NCBI GenBank assembly: GCA_964507035.1
Contig: CAZDOQ010000039.1
Location: forward strand, 1 to 12,797
Source: Pseudolachnospira sp964507035
Lineage (GTDB): Bacteria; Bacillota; Clostridia; Lachnospirales; Lachnospiraceae
Reading direction: 5' to 3'
Length of the DNA stretch: 12,797 nt
Position numbers and translations under genes: made by a program. Within the stretch, counting starts at the first letter, position 1. Each line of letters begins with the position of its first letter. The notes under the pieces were generated by a model that was not told the origin of the DNA, did no database searches, and was given only the letters and a program-made list of their open reading frames with translations. Below, piece by piece: positions 1-7,619 of the stretch.

Positions 1-5
1 ACCAT
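1..5 (-). CDS. Start of an unidentified downstream gene (only ATG and two bases visible)
   Basis: An ATG on the minus strand at 5-3 is preceded by a near-perfect Shine-Dalgarno (AAGGAGG, 13-19) at a 7-nt spacing, and by a promoter with a perfect -10 box. This is the expected layout of a translated start. Only Met and the first two bases of a Val codon (GT) lie in the window, so the product cannot be named. It follows rodA on the same strand but has its own promoter, so it need not belong to the cell-wall operon. I cannot test whether the frame stays open beyond the window. Confidence 0.55.
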
Positions 6-12
6 GCTGTCT

Positions 13-19
13 CCTCCTT
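13..19 (-). promoter_or_regulatory. Ribosome binding site of the gene starting at 5
   Basis: The minus strand reads AAGGAGG, a full match to the anti-Shine-Dalgarno core, 7 nt before the ATG at 5-3. It is the strongest ribosome binding site in the window and is the main evidence that a new gene begins here. Confidence 0.75.
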
Positions 20-40
20 GAGTTTAATAGTGATAGGTTT

Positions 41-69
41 ATTATAGTACAGATTGAATAAAAGTACAA
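41..69 (-). promoter_or_regulatory. Sigma-A-type promoter for the gene starting at 5
   Basis: On the minus strand, TTGTAC (64-69) matches the -35 consensus TTGACA at its first three bases. It is followed after exactly 17 nt by TATAAT (41-46), a perfect -10 box. Transcription would start near 34, giving a leader of about 30 nt that contains the AAGGAGG site. The promoter begins 8 nt after the rodA stop codon, so it serves the next gene, not rodA. The hexamer TGTACT occurs twice in direct orientation (63-68 and 46-51), overlapping the -35 and touching the -10. That could be a regulator site or chance. Confidence 0.65.
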
Positions 70-77
70 GCAAATCT

Positions 78-1229
78 TTACCACTCCGGCGCCTCGTCCC
101 GGCGCTGCAGTCCCACGTTCAAAACCACGCCTATTCCCATGAAAATACTGAGAAGGGAACTGACGCCGGCGCTGATAAAGGGCAGCGGCAGGCCAGTGTT
201 GGGCAAAAGGCCTGTGGCCACGCCAATGTTCACAAAGGTCTGAAAAGCCAGCAGCGCCGCGATTCCCGTGCAGATCAGCCGCCCCGCCAGTTCCTTGGCC
301 CGGGAGGCCATCCGCAGGCACTCAAAGGCCAGCAGCGCCATAAGGCCAATGACCAGAACACTGCCGATAAATCCCAGCTCCTCCCCGATCACCGCAAAGA
401 TGAAATCGCAGTTTTCCTCGGACAGAAAATTGCCGTTTTTCACAGATTCAAAGCTGGTGGTGTTGAGCCCTTTTCCGTGGAGCTGCCCGGAGGCAATGGC
501 CAGAATGGAATTATCCTGCTGGGTGGTCAGGCCGGTGGATTCATACTGGTCCGGATATAGCCAGGAAAGAACCCGATTGATCTGATACCCGTTGATCAGA
601 GTCTGCCCCGGCTGCATGGCAATAAACAGAACGATCCCCGCCAAGGGCACCACCGCGGCCAGCGCTCCCAAGATCCATTTGTAGCTGATCTTGGCCGTGT
701 AGATTAAAGCCAGGAAGAGAAACACCACCACCAGTGTGGTGGACAGATTTGGCTCCACGTAAATGAGAACCGCCGGTATCGCCAGCAGCAGCAGGCTTCC
801 CAGCACCACCGCCGGATGGCTGACCCGCTCCTGATTTTTCCAAAAGAACCAGGCAAAAAATACAATCAGTCCAATCTTGGCAAACTCTGAAGGCTGAAAC
901 TGAACACCGGCAATAGAAATCCACCGCACCGCATTGTGGGCGGAGACGCCCACGCCGGGGATCAGGAGCACCCCCAAGATTCCCAAAACGCCCAGATAGA
1001 TCAGAGGCGCCAGAGCCAGCAATACGTGATAGTCCACCAGCGCCAGAACCATCATAGCCACGGCGCCCACGCCAATCCCCAGCATCTGCTTCTGCAGGGT
1101 GGAGACCCGGTCCGAGTCGTTGACCATGGCGCTGTTGAGCACCAGCAGTCCGATGACACACAAGGCCGCAATGATCAAAATGATACGAAAATTGAATCTT
1201 TTCAATCGGTATTCCTGAAAACGAAACAT
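78..1229 (-). CDS. rodA: RodA, SEDS-family peptidoglycan glycosyltransferase (FtsW/RodA/SpoVE)
   Basis: RodA polymerises lipid II into glycan strands in the membrane during lateral-wall growth, working with the class B PBP encoded just upstream. The 383-residue protein is normal for the family and shows about ten hydrophobic segments starting near residue 15. SEDS landmarks are RWISIAG...QPSEFAK (102-118), EPNLSTT (159-165), the large outer loop with NGYQINR (213-219), CDFIFAV with the essential aspartate at D275, GEELGFIGS (282-290) and GLPLPFIS (346-353). The usual SYGG after this last motif reads SAGV here. The ATG at 1229 has a GAGGGAG ribosome binding site at 1234-1240. A 53-nt gap separates it from PBP2. 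FtsW or SpoVE are alternatives by family, but pairing with PBP2 and mreCD favours RodA. Confidence 0.93.
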   Translation of the reverse strand: MFRFQEYRLKRFNFRIILIIAALCVIGLLVLNSAMVNDSDRVSTLQKQMLGIGVGAVAMMVLALVDYHVLLALAPLIYLGVLGILGVLLIPGVGVSAHNAVRWISIAGVQFQPSEFAKIGLIVFFAWFFWKNQERVSHPAVVLGSLLLLAIPAVLIYVEPNLSTTLVVVFLFLALIYTAKISYKWILGALAAVVPLAGIVLFIAMQPGQTLINGYQINRVLSWLYPDQYESTGLTTQQDNSILAIASGQLHGKGLNTTSFESVKNGNFLSEENCDFIFAVIGEELGFIGSVLVIGLMALLAFECLRMASRAKELAGRLICTGIAALLAFQTFVNIGVATGLLPNTGLPLPFISAGVSSLLSIFMGIGVVLNVGLQRRDEAPEW

Positions 1230-1233
1230 GCTT

Positions 1234-1240
1234 CTCCCTC
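1234..1240 (-). promoter_or_regulatory. Ribosome binding site of rodA
   Basis: The minus strand reads GAGGGAG 4 nt before the rodA ATG (7 nt measured from the GAGG core). The rest of the 53-nt gap from the PBP2 stop (1230-1282) holds no convincing promoter or hairpin, so rodA is probably read from upstream. Confidence 0.7.
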
Positions 1241-1282
1241 GTTTTATTTCTTGATCCGGCTGACAATATTCTCAAAAGGATG

Positions 1283-4177
1283 TTAATCGCTGACGTAGTT
1301 ATCGCTCTCCACCGCCTGGCGGTTCTGGATCTCCTCCAGGGTAATCTCCCCGTAGTAATACTGGTACACATCGCTGGCCACTTCCAGCGCCCGGGCTGAA
1401 GTGTAGCCGTAGGGAATGGTTACCGTCACGGCGATTTCCGGATCGTCGTAAGGAGCGTAGCTGATAAAGTTGGCGTGGTTGGGCCGCAGCTTGTTCTCCT
1501 CCGCCGTACCGGTCTTGCCGGCGGCCGTTACAGACGCCTGGAAGGTTCGGGAAGCTGAATTCTCCGAGTTGTTGATGACCTCGTACATGCCCTCATGAAC
1601 CGTGTCCCAGGTGGAGGCGGCAAAATTTGTTGTGTTGACAATCTCCGGCTGATAGTCCTCCACTATGTTTCCCTCTGCGTCCGTCACCGAATCCAGCAGG
1701 GTCAGCTTGTAGACAGTGCCGCTGTTGGCCAGAGCCGTCACGTAACGGGCCAGCTGCACATTGGAAAACCGGTGGGTACCCTGTCCAATGGCGGAGGGCA
1801 CCGGCGCCGTGTCAGAGATCTGGGGCGACCGCTCCTGCAACTCAATGCCGGAGGTGGTGTCCAGCCCAAGGGCGGAGGCAAAGGTCTGAATGGCCGAAAC
1901 GCCCTTGGCCTCATTATAGTTTTCCGCATCGTCCAGGGAGAGCCGGTAGCCCAGTTCACTGAAGTAGTAGTTGCAGGAACCGGAAATGGCGCCTACCATG
2001 TTCAAAAGACCGTGGGAACGGCCGGTGGAGGTGTAATACCAGCAGGACAGGTCCAGTCCCAACTGGCTGAAAACACCCTGGGTGTCAATGATCTCGTCCG
2101 CCGTCACCACCCCGGACTCCAGAGCCGCAATGGCTGTAATGGGCTTGAACACGGAGCCGGGAGCCGTCTGGGCCTGGGTGGCCGCATTGTACAGCGGCGA
2201 GGACTGATCGTTGATCAGCTGGTAGTAATAGTCCGCATCCACCGTACCGGACAGCCGGTTGTTGTCATAGCTGGGGTAGGAAACCACCGCCAGCACCTCC
2301 CCGGTGTTCACGTCCGTGACCGTGACGGCAGCGGAACAGGGATCCAAGGCCAGCTGAGCCGGTGTCAACTCCAGATTGCGGATTTTATCGCTCAGAAAAT
2401 CATAGGCAGCCGCCAGGGTCTGAGTGGACAGATTGGATACGTCCTCCTCGTTCCACTCCACCACCCCCTGGTCCATCAGGGCCAGGCACAGGTCGCAGCC
2501 GGTGATCGCATCATCCATGATCAGATTCTCATAGATCTTCTTGCTGAACCGGGAACTGCTCCGGGCCAGTTCCAAAATGTCTGCCACCAGCGCCCGGTAG
2601 GTCTCCTCCGCGCTGGTATACTGGCTGTCCAGAGAAAGCTTGGACACGTCGATCCAGTTCTGGGACAGGGCGTATTGGAGGAATTCCTTGAGGCTGATGG
2701 TCTCATTGGTCCGGTAGGCGATATAGGTCTCGTCCGAGGTATCCACATTGTCGCTGATCAGATAGCCGGCCTCCTCCAGAATGGTGTAGACATAACTCAT
2801 GTAATCCTGCATGAACTTTTCATCGTCCGACTTGTCCGCGTCCAGATCCCGGTAGGGGGTGGGGTTATCGCTTAAAAGCTCCGACTCCAGTTCCGCCAGC
2901 ACCTGCTCCTGGCCCCGCTGGAACGCCTGGTAGATCCTCCGCTCCGCGTCGCTGGCATCCTCCGCCGCAAAATGGCTGGTGTCCAGAATGTTGTTGTTGA
3001 TCAGCTGAAAATACACATCGTAAAGGGACAGACGGCGGCTGGAACTGCCCATGCCGGCGGTGTTCTCAAATTTGCCGGGATATAGCTTATTCACCAAAAT
3101 ACCGGCCAGCCGCTGCTCAATAATATGGTAGATGCCGATGGTCAGGTCCCTGTCAATGGTCAGATGCACATCGTTTCCTGTCTCGGGCTCCGTCTCGCTG
3201 ATGATCTCCATCACATGGCCCAGGTTGTCCAGATACATGGAGCGCTCCCCCTTTTCTCCCTGAAGATACAGCTCCATGGTCTCCTCAATGCCGCTCTTTC
3301 CCACCACGTCCCCGGAGGAATATTTTTCTTCTCCGGCCTCCTCATTCAGCGCCTCAATCTCCTCGGCGCTGGCCTGGCCGGTATACCCCAGCACATGGGC
3401 AAAATACTGGCCGTCATTGTAGACCCGGATATAATCCTCCGCAATCTCCACGCCCAGCAGGTCGTCCGAGTGTTCCAGAATGTCTGACAGGGTAGTCTGC
3501 TGAATATCGGTGGCGATGGTGATGGGAATGTAGCGCTGGTAGGCGTTGGCCGCCAGAGCGTAGCGGATGTTGATCAGCTTTAGGGCCGTCTCATCATCCA
3601 CCGTGTACATGTCCTCCGACCGCTCCCGGGAATCCTTGTAGCCAATGCCATACCGCTTGTACAGGTACTCAAAAACGCCCCGGGCGGAGATATTTTCATC
3701 CGTATCTTCCGTAGTGTCCTCCAGCAACTCATCCACCGAACTGAGGCCGTACATATCCCGCAGGAACCGATACAACTCCGTGCCGGAGGCGGTGAACTGG
3801 AATTCCCCGTTGCCGTCAATGATCACCGGGATGGAGGTCTGGATCTCCTCCCCGTACTTGTCCAAAATCTCAATGAGGTCCAGGATCATCAGGTTCTTGG
3901 CGTAGCCGTCGCTGTAGTCTCCGGTGTCCGTCAGGGTCACCGTGTACACCAGTTGGTTGTAGGCCAGCAGATTTCCGTTCCGGTCATAGATATTGCCCCG
4001 GGTACTGGAAAGGCTGATGGTCCGCTGGGTCATTTGGCTGACCCCTTCCTGCATGTCTTCCCCCTCCAGGATCTGCAGGCGAAACAGCCGGAAGACCAGC
4101 GCTCCGAACATGAACAAAAACAGAAGGGTCAGAGGAAACAGCCGGGAGCGGGTCACCCGCTTCAGCTTATATCCCAT
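1283..4177 (-). CDS. mrdA: Penicillin-binding protein 2 (class B transpeptidase, MrdA type) with a large central insertion
   Basis: This D,D-transpeptidase crosslinks peptidoglycan made by RodA. Counting 964 residues from the ATG at 4177, there is a short basic tail, one membrane anchor (about 13-36), a dimerisation/pedestal region with STRGNIYDRNG (58-68) and a long outer-face transpeptidase domain. Catalytic motifs are SVFK (S675, K678), SCN (734-736) and KTGT (888-891). The family usually has about 600-700 residues. The excess lies mainly between the LTIDRDLT helix (about 339-346) and TVTDVNTGEVLAVVSYPSYD (619-638): roughly 250 acidic, helix-rich residues. The start is uncertain. A TTG at 4225 would overlap mreD by 32 nt but has no ribosome binding site. 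GAGGA lies at 4214-4218, directly against a GTG at 4213 and 12 nt from a TTG at 4201. I chose the only ATG, 16 nt after the mreD stop. The family call does not depend on this. Confidence 0.9.
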   Translation of the reverse strand: MGYKLKRVTRSRLFPLTLLFLFMFGALVFRLFRLQILEGEDMQEGVSQMTQRTISLSSTRGNIYDRNGNLLAYNQLVYTVTLTDTGDYSDGYAKNLMILDLIEILDKYGEEIQTSIPVIIDGNGEFQFTASGTELYRFLRDMYGLSSVDELLEDTTEDTDENISARGVFEYLYKRYGIGYKDSRERSEDMYTVDDETALKLINIRYALAANAYQRYIPITIATDIQQTTLSDILEHSDDLLGVEIAEDYIRVYNDGQYFAHVLGYTGQASAEEIEALNEEAGEEKYSSGDVVGKSGIEETMELYLQGEKGERSMYLDNLGHVMEIISETEPETGNDVHLTIDRDLTIGIYHIIEQRLAGILVNKLYPGKFENTAGMGSSSRRLSLYDVYFQLINNNILDTSHFAAEDASDAERRIYQAFQRGQEQVLAELESELLSDNPTPYRDLDADKSDDEKFMQDYMSYVYTILEEAGYLISDNVDTSDETYIAYRTNETISLKEFLQYALSQNWIDVSKLSLDSQYTSAEETYRALVADILELARSSSRFSKKIYENLIMDDAITGCDLCLALMDQGVVEWNEEDVSNLSTQTLAAAYDFLSDKIRNLELTPAQLALDPCSAAVTVTDVNTGEVLAVVSYPSYDNNRLSGTVDADYYYQLINDQSSPLYNAATQAQTAPGSVFKPITAIAALESGVVTADEIIDTQGVFSQLGLDLSCWYYTSTGRSHGLLNMVGAISGSCNYYFSELGYRLSLDDAENYNEAKGVSAIQTFASALGLDTTSGIELQERSPQISDTAPVPSAIGQGTHRFSNVQLARYVTALANSGTVYKLTLLDSVTDAEGNIVEDYQPEIVNTTNFAASTWDTVHEGMYEVINNSENSASRTFQASVTAAGKTGTAEENKLRPNHANFISYAPYDDPEIAVTVTIPYGYTSARALEVASDVYQYYYGEITLEEIQNRQAVESDNYVSD

Positions 4178-4193
4178 CCATTCCAAAAGCTCT

Positions 4194-4718
4194 CTAAACA
4201 AATTTCTTCGCACTCCTCTTTTCAAACTGGGCGAACTTGACGTTCAAAAACCGCAAAAACTTGTAAAGCACCAGTGTCAAAAGCACTGTATAGACGATCT
4301 CCGGCAGGATGACCTTCCAAAGATAAGCCAGGAAGGCCGTCTGTCCCCGCATCAGGAAACCGAAAAAATAGATGAACAGATTATACAGCAGGTCGCTGAG
4401 GATACAGAGGACCACCGGCATATTCAAGAATTCTGTGTAGAATACTTGTCCCAACAGTCCGGTGCCGTAACCGATGACCAGATACGCCAGGGCGTTGAAT
4501 CCCAGGATCTCGCCAAAAAAGGAATCCACCAACAAGCCGCTGACAAAGCCAATGAACATGCCGTCCGCCTTGCCCCGGAGGAAACCGAAGGTAAAGGTAA
4601 CAATCAGCAGAATGTTGGGCACCGTATCAATGAGAGCGGAAGCGGCGAACAAATTGTTCTGCACCATCAGGGCCGCCACAATGATCAGCAGATAAAATAC
4701 GACTCTCTTCCAGGTCAC
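4194..4718 (-). CDS. mreD: MreD, rod-shape-determining membrane protein
   Basis: MreD is a small integral membrane partner of MreC in the elongation complex. The 174-residue product is typical in length and almost wholly hydrophobic, with about five to six membrane segments (roughly 5-20, 34-48, 52-68, 74-92, 101-122 and 135-155). Recognisable family features are an early ALMVQNN (16-22), VPNILLI (33-39), the GFVSGLLVDSFFG stretch (57-69) and a basic C-terminal tail. Translation starts at a GTG (4716-4718) that overlaps the mreC stop by 4 nt and has a strong GGGGAGG site 7 nt upstream. MreD sequences diverge fast, so the name rests on topology, these short motifs and position between mreC and PBP2. 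Confidence 0.88.
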   Translation of the reverse strand: MTWKRVVFYLLIIVAALMVQNNLFAASALIDTVPNILLIVTFTFGFLRGKADGMFIGFVSGLLVDSFFGEILGFNALAYLVIGYGTGLLGQVFYTEFLNMPVVLCILSDLLYNLFIYFFGFLMRGQTAFLAYLWKVILPEIVYTVLLTLVLYKFLRFLNVKFAQFEKRSAKKFV

Positions 4719-5572
4719 TCAATCGCCTCCCCTGTCTCCTTCAAGGTGGTGATCACCAACACCGAATCCAGATTGGAAAAATCCACCACCGGAATCAGAT
4801 AACCGGACTTGGTCAGATTGTTGGAATCCACCTCCAGGTCCACCGCGTAGCCAATGAGAATACCCGGCAGGTACTCGCTGCTGGTGTTGGAAGTGACAAT
4901 CTTATAGTTGTCTTCCAGATCATCATCCTTGGCGATATACTGCAGCAACAGCCGGCCGTCCTCATACAACAGAAGATCGCCGGTGACAATACAAGATGCT
5001 TGAGAAAGAAGGGCCATAGCGCTGACGCTGCGTCCGTCGTCAATGATGGTGCTGACCGTGGCGGTGTTGGTCTCCACAGAGGTGACGATCCCCACCAGGC
5101 CGCCGTCGGCGATGACGTTCATATCCACCTGGATCCCGTCCGCACTGCCCTTGTCGATCTTAAAGGTCCGATACCAGTTGCCGGAGTTTTTACTGATGAT
5201 GTGGGCGCCGGTGGTCTCATAATCCGGATACTGCTCTTTCATGTCCAGCAATTCCTGGTACTGCGCGAGTTCAGCATTCTGCAGCTGGTAGCGGGTGTTC
5301 TCCTCCCGCAGCTGGGCCACCTCCTCGGTGAGCCGGGCGTTTTCCTCCCGGATCTGATTCAGCTGCGTCAGTTCCTCCACCTGGCCGGACACGTAGGTTC
5401 CCACCCGGTTCAGGCCCCGCTGCATGGGAATTAAGAGCGTATTGATTCCGTTTCTCAGGGCATTGTTGACCGGACTGCTCACGGAACTGACAATAATCAG
5501 GACCAGACAGACAGCCGCCAGAATAAAAAAGACATGTTTGGACTCTATATGAAAATGAGATTTCCGCTTCAT
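4715..5572 (-). CDS. mreC: MreC, rod-shape-determining protein
   Basis: MreC is a single-pass membrane scaffold whose outer domain binds and activates the PBP2-RodA pair. The 285 residues are typical. A basic N-terminal tail is followed by a membrane helix (about 13-33), then a long coiled coil (about 63-112, with LTEEVAQLREENTR) and the beta-barrel domain. Family marks are SGNWYRTFKIDKGS (130-143), DGIQVDMNVI (145-154), GGLVGIV (157-163) and IIDDGRSVSA (176-185). The ATG at 5572 overlaps the radC stop by 4 nt (ATGA), and a GGGG stretch lies about 9 nt upstream. mreB normally sits immediately before mreC; here radC does. Confidence 0.95.
   Translation of the reverse strand: MKRKSHFHIESKHVFFILAAVCLVLIIVSSVSSPVNNALRNGINTLLIPMQRGLNRVGTYVSGQVEELTQLNQIREENARLTEEVAQLREENTRYQLQNAELAQYQELLDMKEQYPDYETTGAHIISKNSGNWYRTFKIDKGSADGIQVDMNVIADGGLVGIVTSVETNTATVSTIIDDGRSVSAMALLSQASCIVTGDLLLYEDGRLLLQYIAKDDDLEDNYKIVTSNTSSEYLPGILIGYAVDLEVDSNNLTKSGYLIPVVDFSNLDSVLVITTLKETGEAIE
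4726..4732 (-). promoter_or_regulatory. Ribosome binding site that fixes the GTG start of mreD
   Basis: GGGGAGG on the minus strand lies 7 nt before the GTG at 4718, inside the last codons of mreC. It supports a GTG start with a 4-nt GTGA overlap, hence translational coupling of mreC and mreD. Confidence 0.75.
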
Positions 5573-6276
5573 GAAATATAACCCCGTTCTTTAAAGCTTA
5601 GATAGCGATTATCCCCGATGATGATATGATCCAGCACCGGAATTTCCAGGAGTTCGCCGGCCTCCTGCATCCTCTTGGTGAGGCGGATATCCTCTCTGCT
5701 CGGCGTCGGGTCTCCGCTGGGATGGTTGTGGAGCAGCACAATATACACCGCTTCCTGACGCATGGCCTCCAAGAACACTTCCCGGGGCGTGACCAGGGAG
5801 GCGTTGACCGTTCCCCGGGAGATCACCGTCTCCCGGAGCAGGCGCCCTCTGGTGTCAAACATGGCCACCACCATCTCCTCCTGCTTCTTGTACCGCAGGT
5901 CTTCCATAAAATACCGGGCAATGGCCTCCGGCCGGTTCAACTCCAGGCCGTCCCGGGCGGACGCCTTGGCAATCCGCCGGGCCAACTCTCCCACACACTG
6001 GAGTTGTACGGCCTTCACCGGTCCGATCCCTGCCATCCGGGTCAATTCCTGGAACGACAACCGGACCACGGCGGCCAGCCCATTTTTCTCTCCTCTTCTC
6101 GCCAGAAGCCTTTGGGACAGTTCCAGGGCCGTCTGCCCCGGCGTGCCGCTTCGCAGCACCACCGCCAAAAGCTCTGCGTCACTCAAATACACCGGCCCCA
6201 GCGCCCTGCATTTTTCATAGGGCCGTTCGCTGTCCGGAAGTTCCTTCATCGTCAGATTTTTCTCATTGTTTTCCAT
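5569..6276 (-). CDS. radC: RadC-family JAMM/MPN-domain protein
   Basis: RadC proteins pair an N-terminal helix-hairpin-helix region with a C-terminal JAMM metalloprotease-like domain. The old DNA-repair assignment is doubtful and the true role is unsettled. Numbering 235 residues from the ATG at 6276, the family entry motif LPDSERPYEK lies at 13-22, SDAELLA at 32-38, a helix-hairpin-helix (MAGIGPVKA) at 81-89, and the complete JAMM zinc site HNHPSGDPTPSRED at 183-196 (H183, H185, S193, D196). Start choice: the frame extends to a GTG at 6318 without a ribosome binding site. The ATG at 6276 has AGAGG 12 nt upstream. The ATG at 6249 would give a 226-residue protein close to the classical length. 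It lies next to mre genes as in Bacillus, but overlaps mreC directly. Confidence 0.94.
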   Translation of the reverse strand: MENNEKNLTMKELPDSERPYEKCRALGPVYLSDAELLAVVLRSGTPGQTALELSQRLLARRGEKNGLAAVVRLSFQELTRMAGIGPVKAVQLQCVGELARRIAKASARDGLELNRPEAIARYFMEDLRYKKQEEMVVAMFDTRGRLLRETVISRGTVNASLVTPREVFLEAMRQEAVYIVLLHNHPSGDPTPSREDIRLTKRMQEAGELLEIPVLDHIIIGDNRYLSFKERGYIS

Positions 6277-6329
6277 AGACGTGTCATGCCTCTCACGTCC
6301 ATTCCCCGTTTTTGTCACCTAAGATTTTA

Positions 6330-7619
6330 TCACAGTTCCAGCCCTGCGTCCACCAATTTCTGTAAAGACATCAAAATTCCATATTTGGCATGGTACCAGG
6401 TGATGCCTCCCTGGAAGAACACGGTGTAGGGGGGACGCAGGGGACCGTCCGCCGAAAGTTCAATGGAGGAACCCTGGACAAAGGCCCCTGCCGCCATGAT
6501 CACCTCATCGTCATACCCGGGCATGGCCCAGGGTTCAGGGGTCACAAAGCTGTCCACCGGCGCCGCCGTCTGAATCCCTTTACAGAAAGCTTTCAGCCAC
6601 TCCGGACGGTTCAGATTGATGGCCTGGATGATGTCATATCGGGGCGTGGCTGCCGGATGGACCGAAAATCCCAGCCGTTCGTAAAGGCTGGCGGCGAAAA
6701 CAGCCCCCTTCTCCGCCCCTGCGGTGACCGTAGGGGCCAGGAAAAAGCCCTGGTAGAAGGAGGGATTCATGCCCAGGCTGGCGCCCACCTCCCGGCCCAA
6801 CCCCGGGGAGGTAAGGCGGCGGGCCGCCTGCTCAATACAGTCCGACCGGCCGCAGATGTAGCCGCCGGCAGGAGCCAGGCCGCCGCCGGGGTTTTTGATC
6901 AGGGATCCTACGATCATATCCGCCCCCACATCCGAGGGCTCCCGGGTCTGGACAAACTCCCCGTAGCAGTTGTCCACCATGCAGATCACATCCGGCCGCC
7001 GCTCTTTAATAAAGGCAATCAGCTCTCCGATCTGCTCCACAGACAGGGTTGGCCGGGAGGCATAGCCTTTGGACCGCTGGATGGTGACCAGCCGGGTCTT
7101 GGGGTTTAAGGCGGCGGCAATGGCCGGATAGTCAAAACCCCCGTCCGGCAGCAGGTCCACCTGCCGATAGGTGATTCCATACTCTGCCAGGGACCCGGCG
7201 GAGGGCCGGATGCCAATGACCTCCTCCAAAGTGTCATAGGGTTTTCCCACCGGGGAGAGCAGCTCGTCCCCGGGCCGCAAATTGGAGGAGAGTGCCAGGT
7301 TTAGGGCGTGGGTGCCGCAGGTGATCTGGGCCCGGACCAGGGCGTCCTCGGTGTGGAAGGTATCCGCATACACCCGTTCCAGGGTATCCCGGCCGTCATC
7401 GTTGTAGCCGTAGCCGGTGGTGCTCATGAGATGGCTCCCGCTGACCCGGTTCTTCCGCATGGCCCCCAGCACCTTCAGCTGGTTGTACTCGGCAATCTCA
7501 TCAATCCGGGCAAACCGGGGGGCCAGATCCGCCAGCACCTCCTCCCCCAGCCGCCGCACCGGCTCCGAGATGCCCAGAGCCTGATACTGTTCCTGGATTT
7601 CCGCTTGCAATTCCTTCAC
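6330..7619 (-). CDS. Methionine gamma-lyase-family PLP-dependent enzyme (YnbB-like; formerly 'aluminium resistance protein')
   Basis: This is a fold-type I PLP enzyme of the family often named methionine gamma-lyase-like or aluminium resistance; its substrate in Firmicutes is not established. Counting 429 residues from the GTG at 7619, it has NRVSGSHLMSTTGYGYND (57-74), a cofactor-binding ITCGTHALNLAL (99-110), VDNCYGEF (215-222, the aspartate that would contact the PLP ring nitrogen) and SLIKNPGGG (239-247), where K242 is the likely Schiff-base lysine. The last part, with VQGSSIELSADGP and PYTVFFQGG, is also typical. Start: an ATG at 7643 lacks a ribosome binding site and overlaps miaA by 28 nt. 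The GTG at 7619 makes a 4-nt GTGA overlap and has AGAGGA 8 nt upstream, so I prefer it. A ynbB gene also lies near miaA in Bacillus subtilis. The family call is firm, the reaction is not. Confidence 0.9.
   Translation of the reverse strand: MKELQAEIQEQYQALGISEPVRRLGEEVLADLAPRFARIDEIAEYNQLKVLGAMRKNRVSGSHLMSTTGYGYNDDGRDTLERVYADTFHTEDALVRAQITCGTHALNLALSSNLRPGDELLSPVGKPYDTLEEVIGIRPSAGSLAEYGITYRQVDLLPDGGFDYPAIAAALNPKTRLVTIQRSKGYASRPTLSVEQIGELIAFIKERRPDVICMVDNCYGEFVQTREPSDVGADMIVGSLIKNPGGGLAPAGGYICGRSDCIEQAARRLTSPGLGREVGASLGMNPSFYQGFFLAPTVTAGAEKGAVFAASLYERLGFSVHPAATPRYDIIQAINLNRPEWLKAFCKGIQTAAPVDSFVTPEPWAMPGYDDEVIMAAGAFVQGSSIELSADGPLRPPYTVFFQGGITWYHAKYGILMSLQKLVDAGLEL

Noticed and set aside
1..77. 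Rho-independent terminator after rodA
   Set aside because: No GC-rich hairpin followed by a T-run is visible on the minus strand here; the AT-rich stretch is better explained by the promoter.
1230..1282. Possible promoter in the PBP2-rodA gap (TTGTCA as a -35)
   Set aside because: No -10-like hexamer lies 16-18 nt downstream; the nearest AT-rich hexamer is only 12 nt away.
541..1371. 276-codon minus-strand frame running from the end of PBP2 into rodA
   Set aside because: It is a different reading frame of the same strand across two well-supported genes; its sequence is a frame-shifted version of RodA with no coherent membrane pattern.
1595..2875. 426-codon open frame on the plus strand opposite PBP2
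   Set aside because: Antisense shadow of the PBP2 gene with no recognisable domain, no ribosome site I could support and the same biased composition.
1283..4225. PBP2 as a fusion of two genes or a frameshifted assembly artefact
   Set aside because: A single uninterrupted frame carries the anchor, pedestal and all three catalytic motifs in the right order, and the extra segment is flanked by intact conserved sequence.
6324..6356. Possible promoter before radC (TTGGTG ... GATAAA on the minus strand)
   Set aside because: The spacer is 19 nt and both boxes are poor; a TAAAAT alternative needs a 21-nt spacer. The rest of the 53-nt gap shows nothing better.
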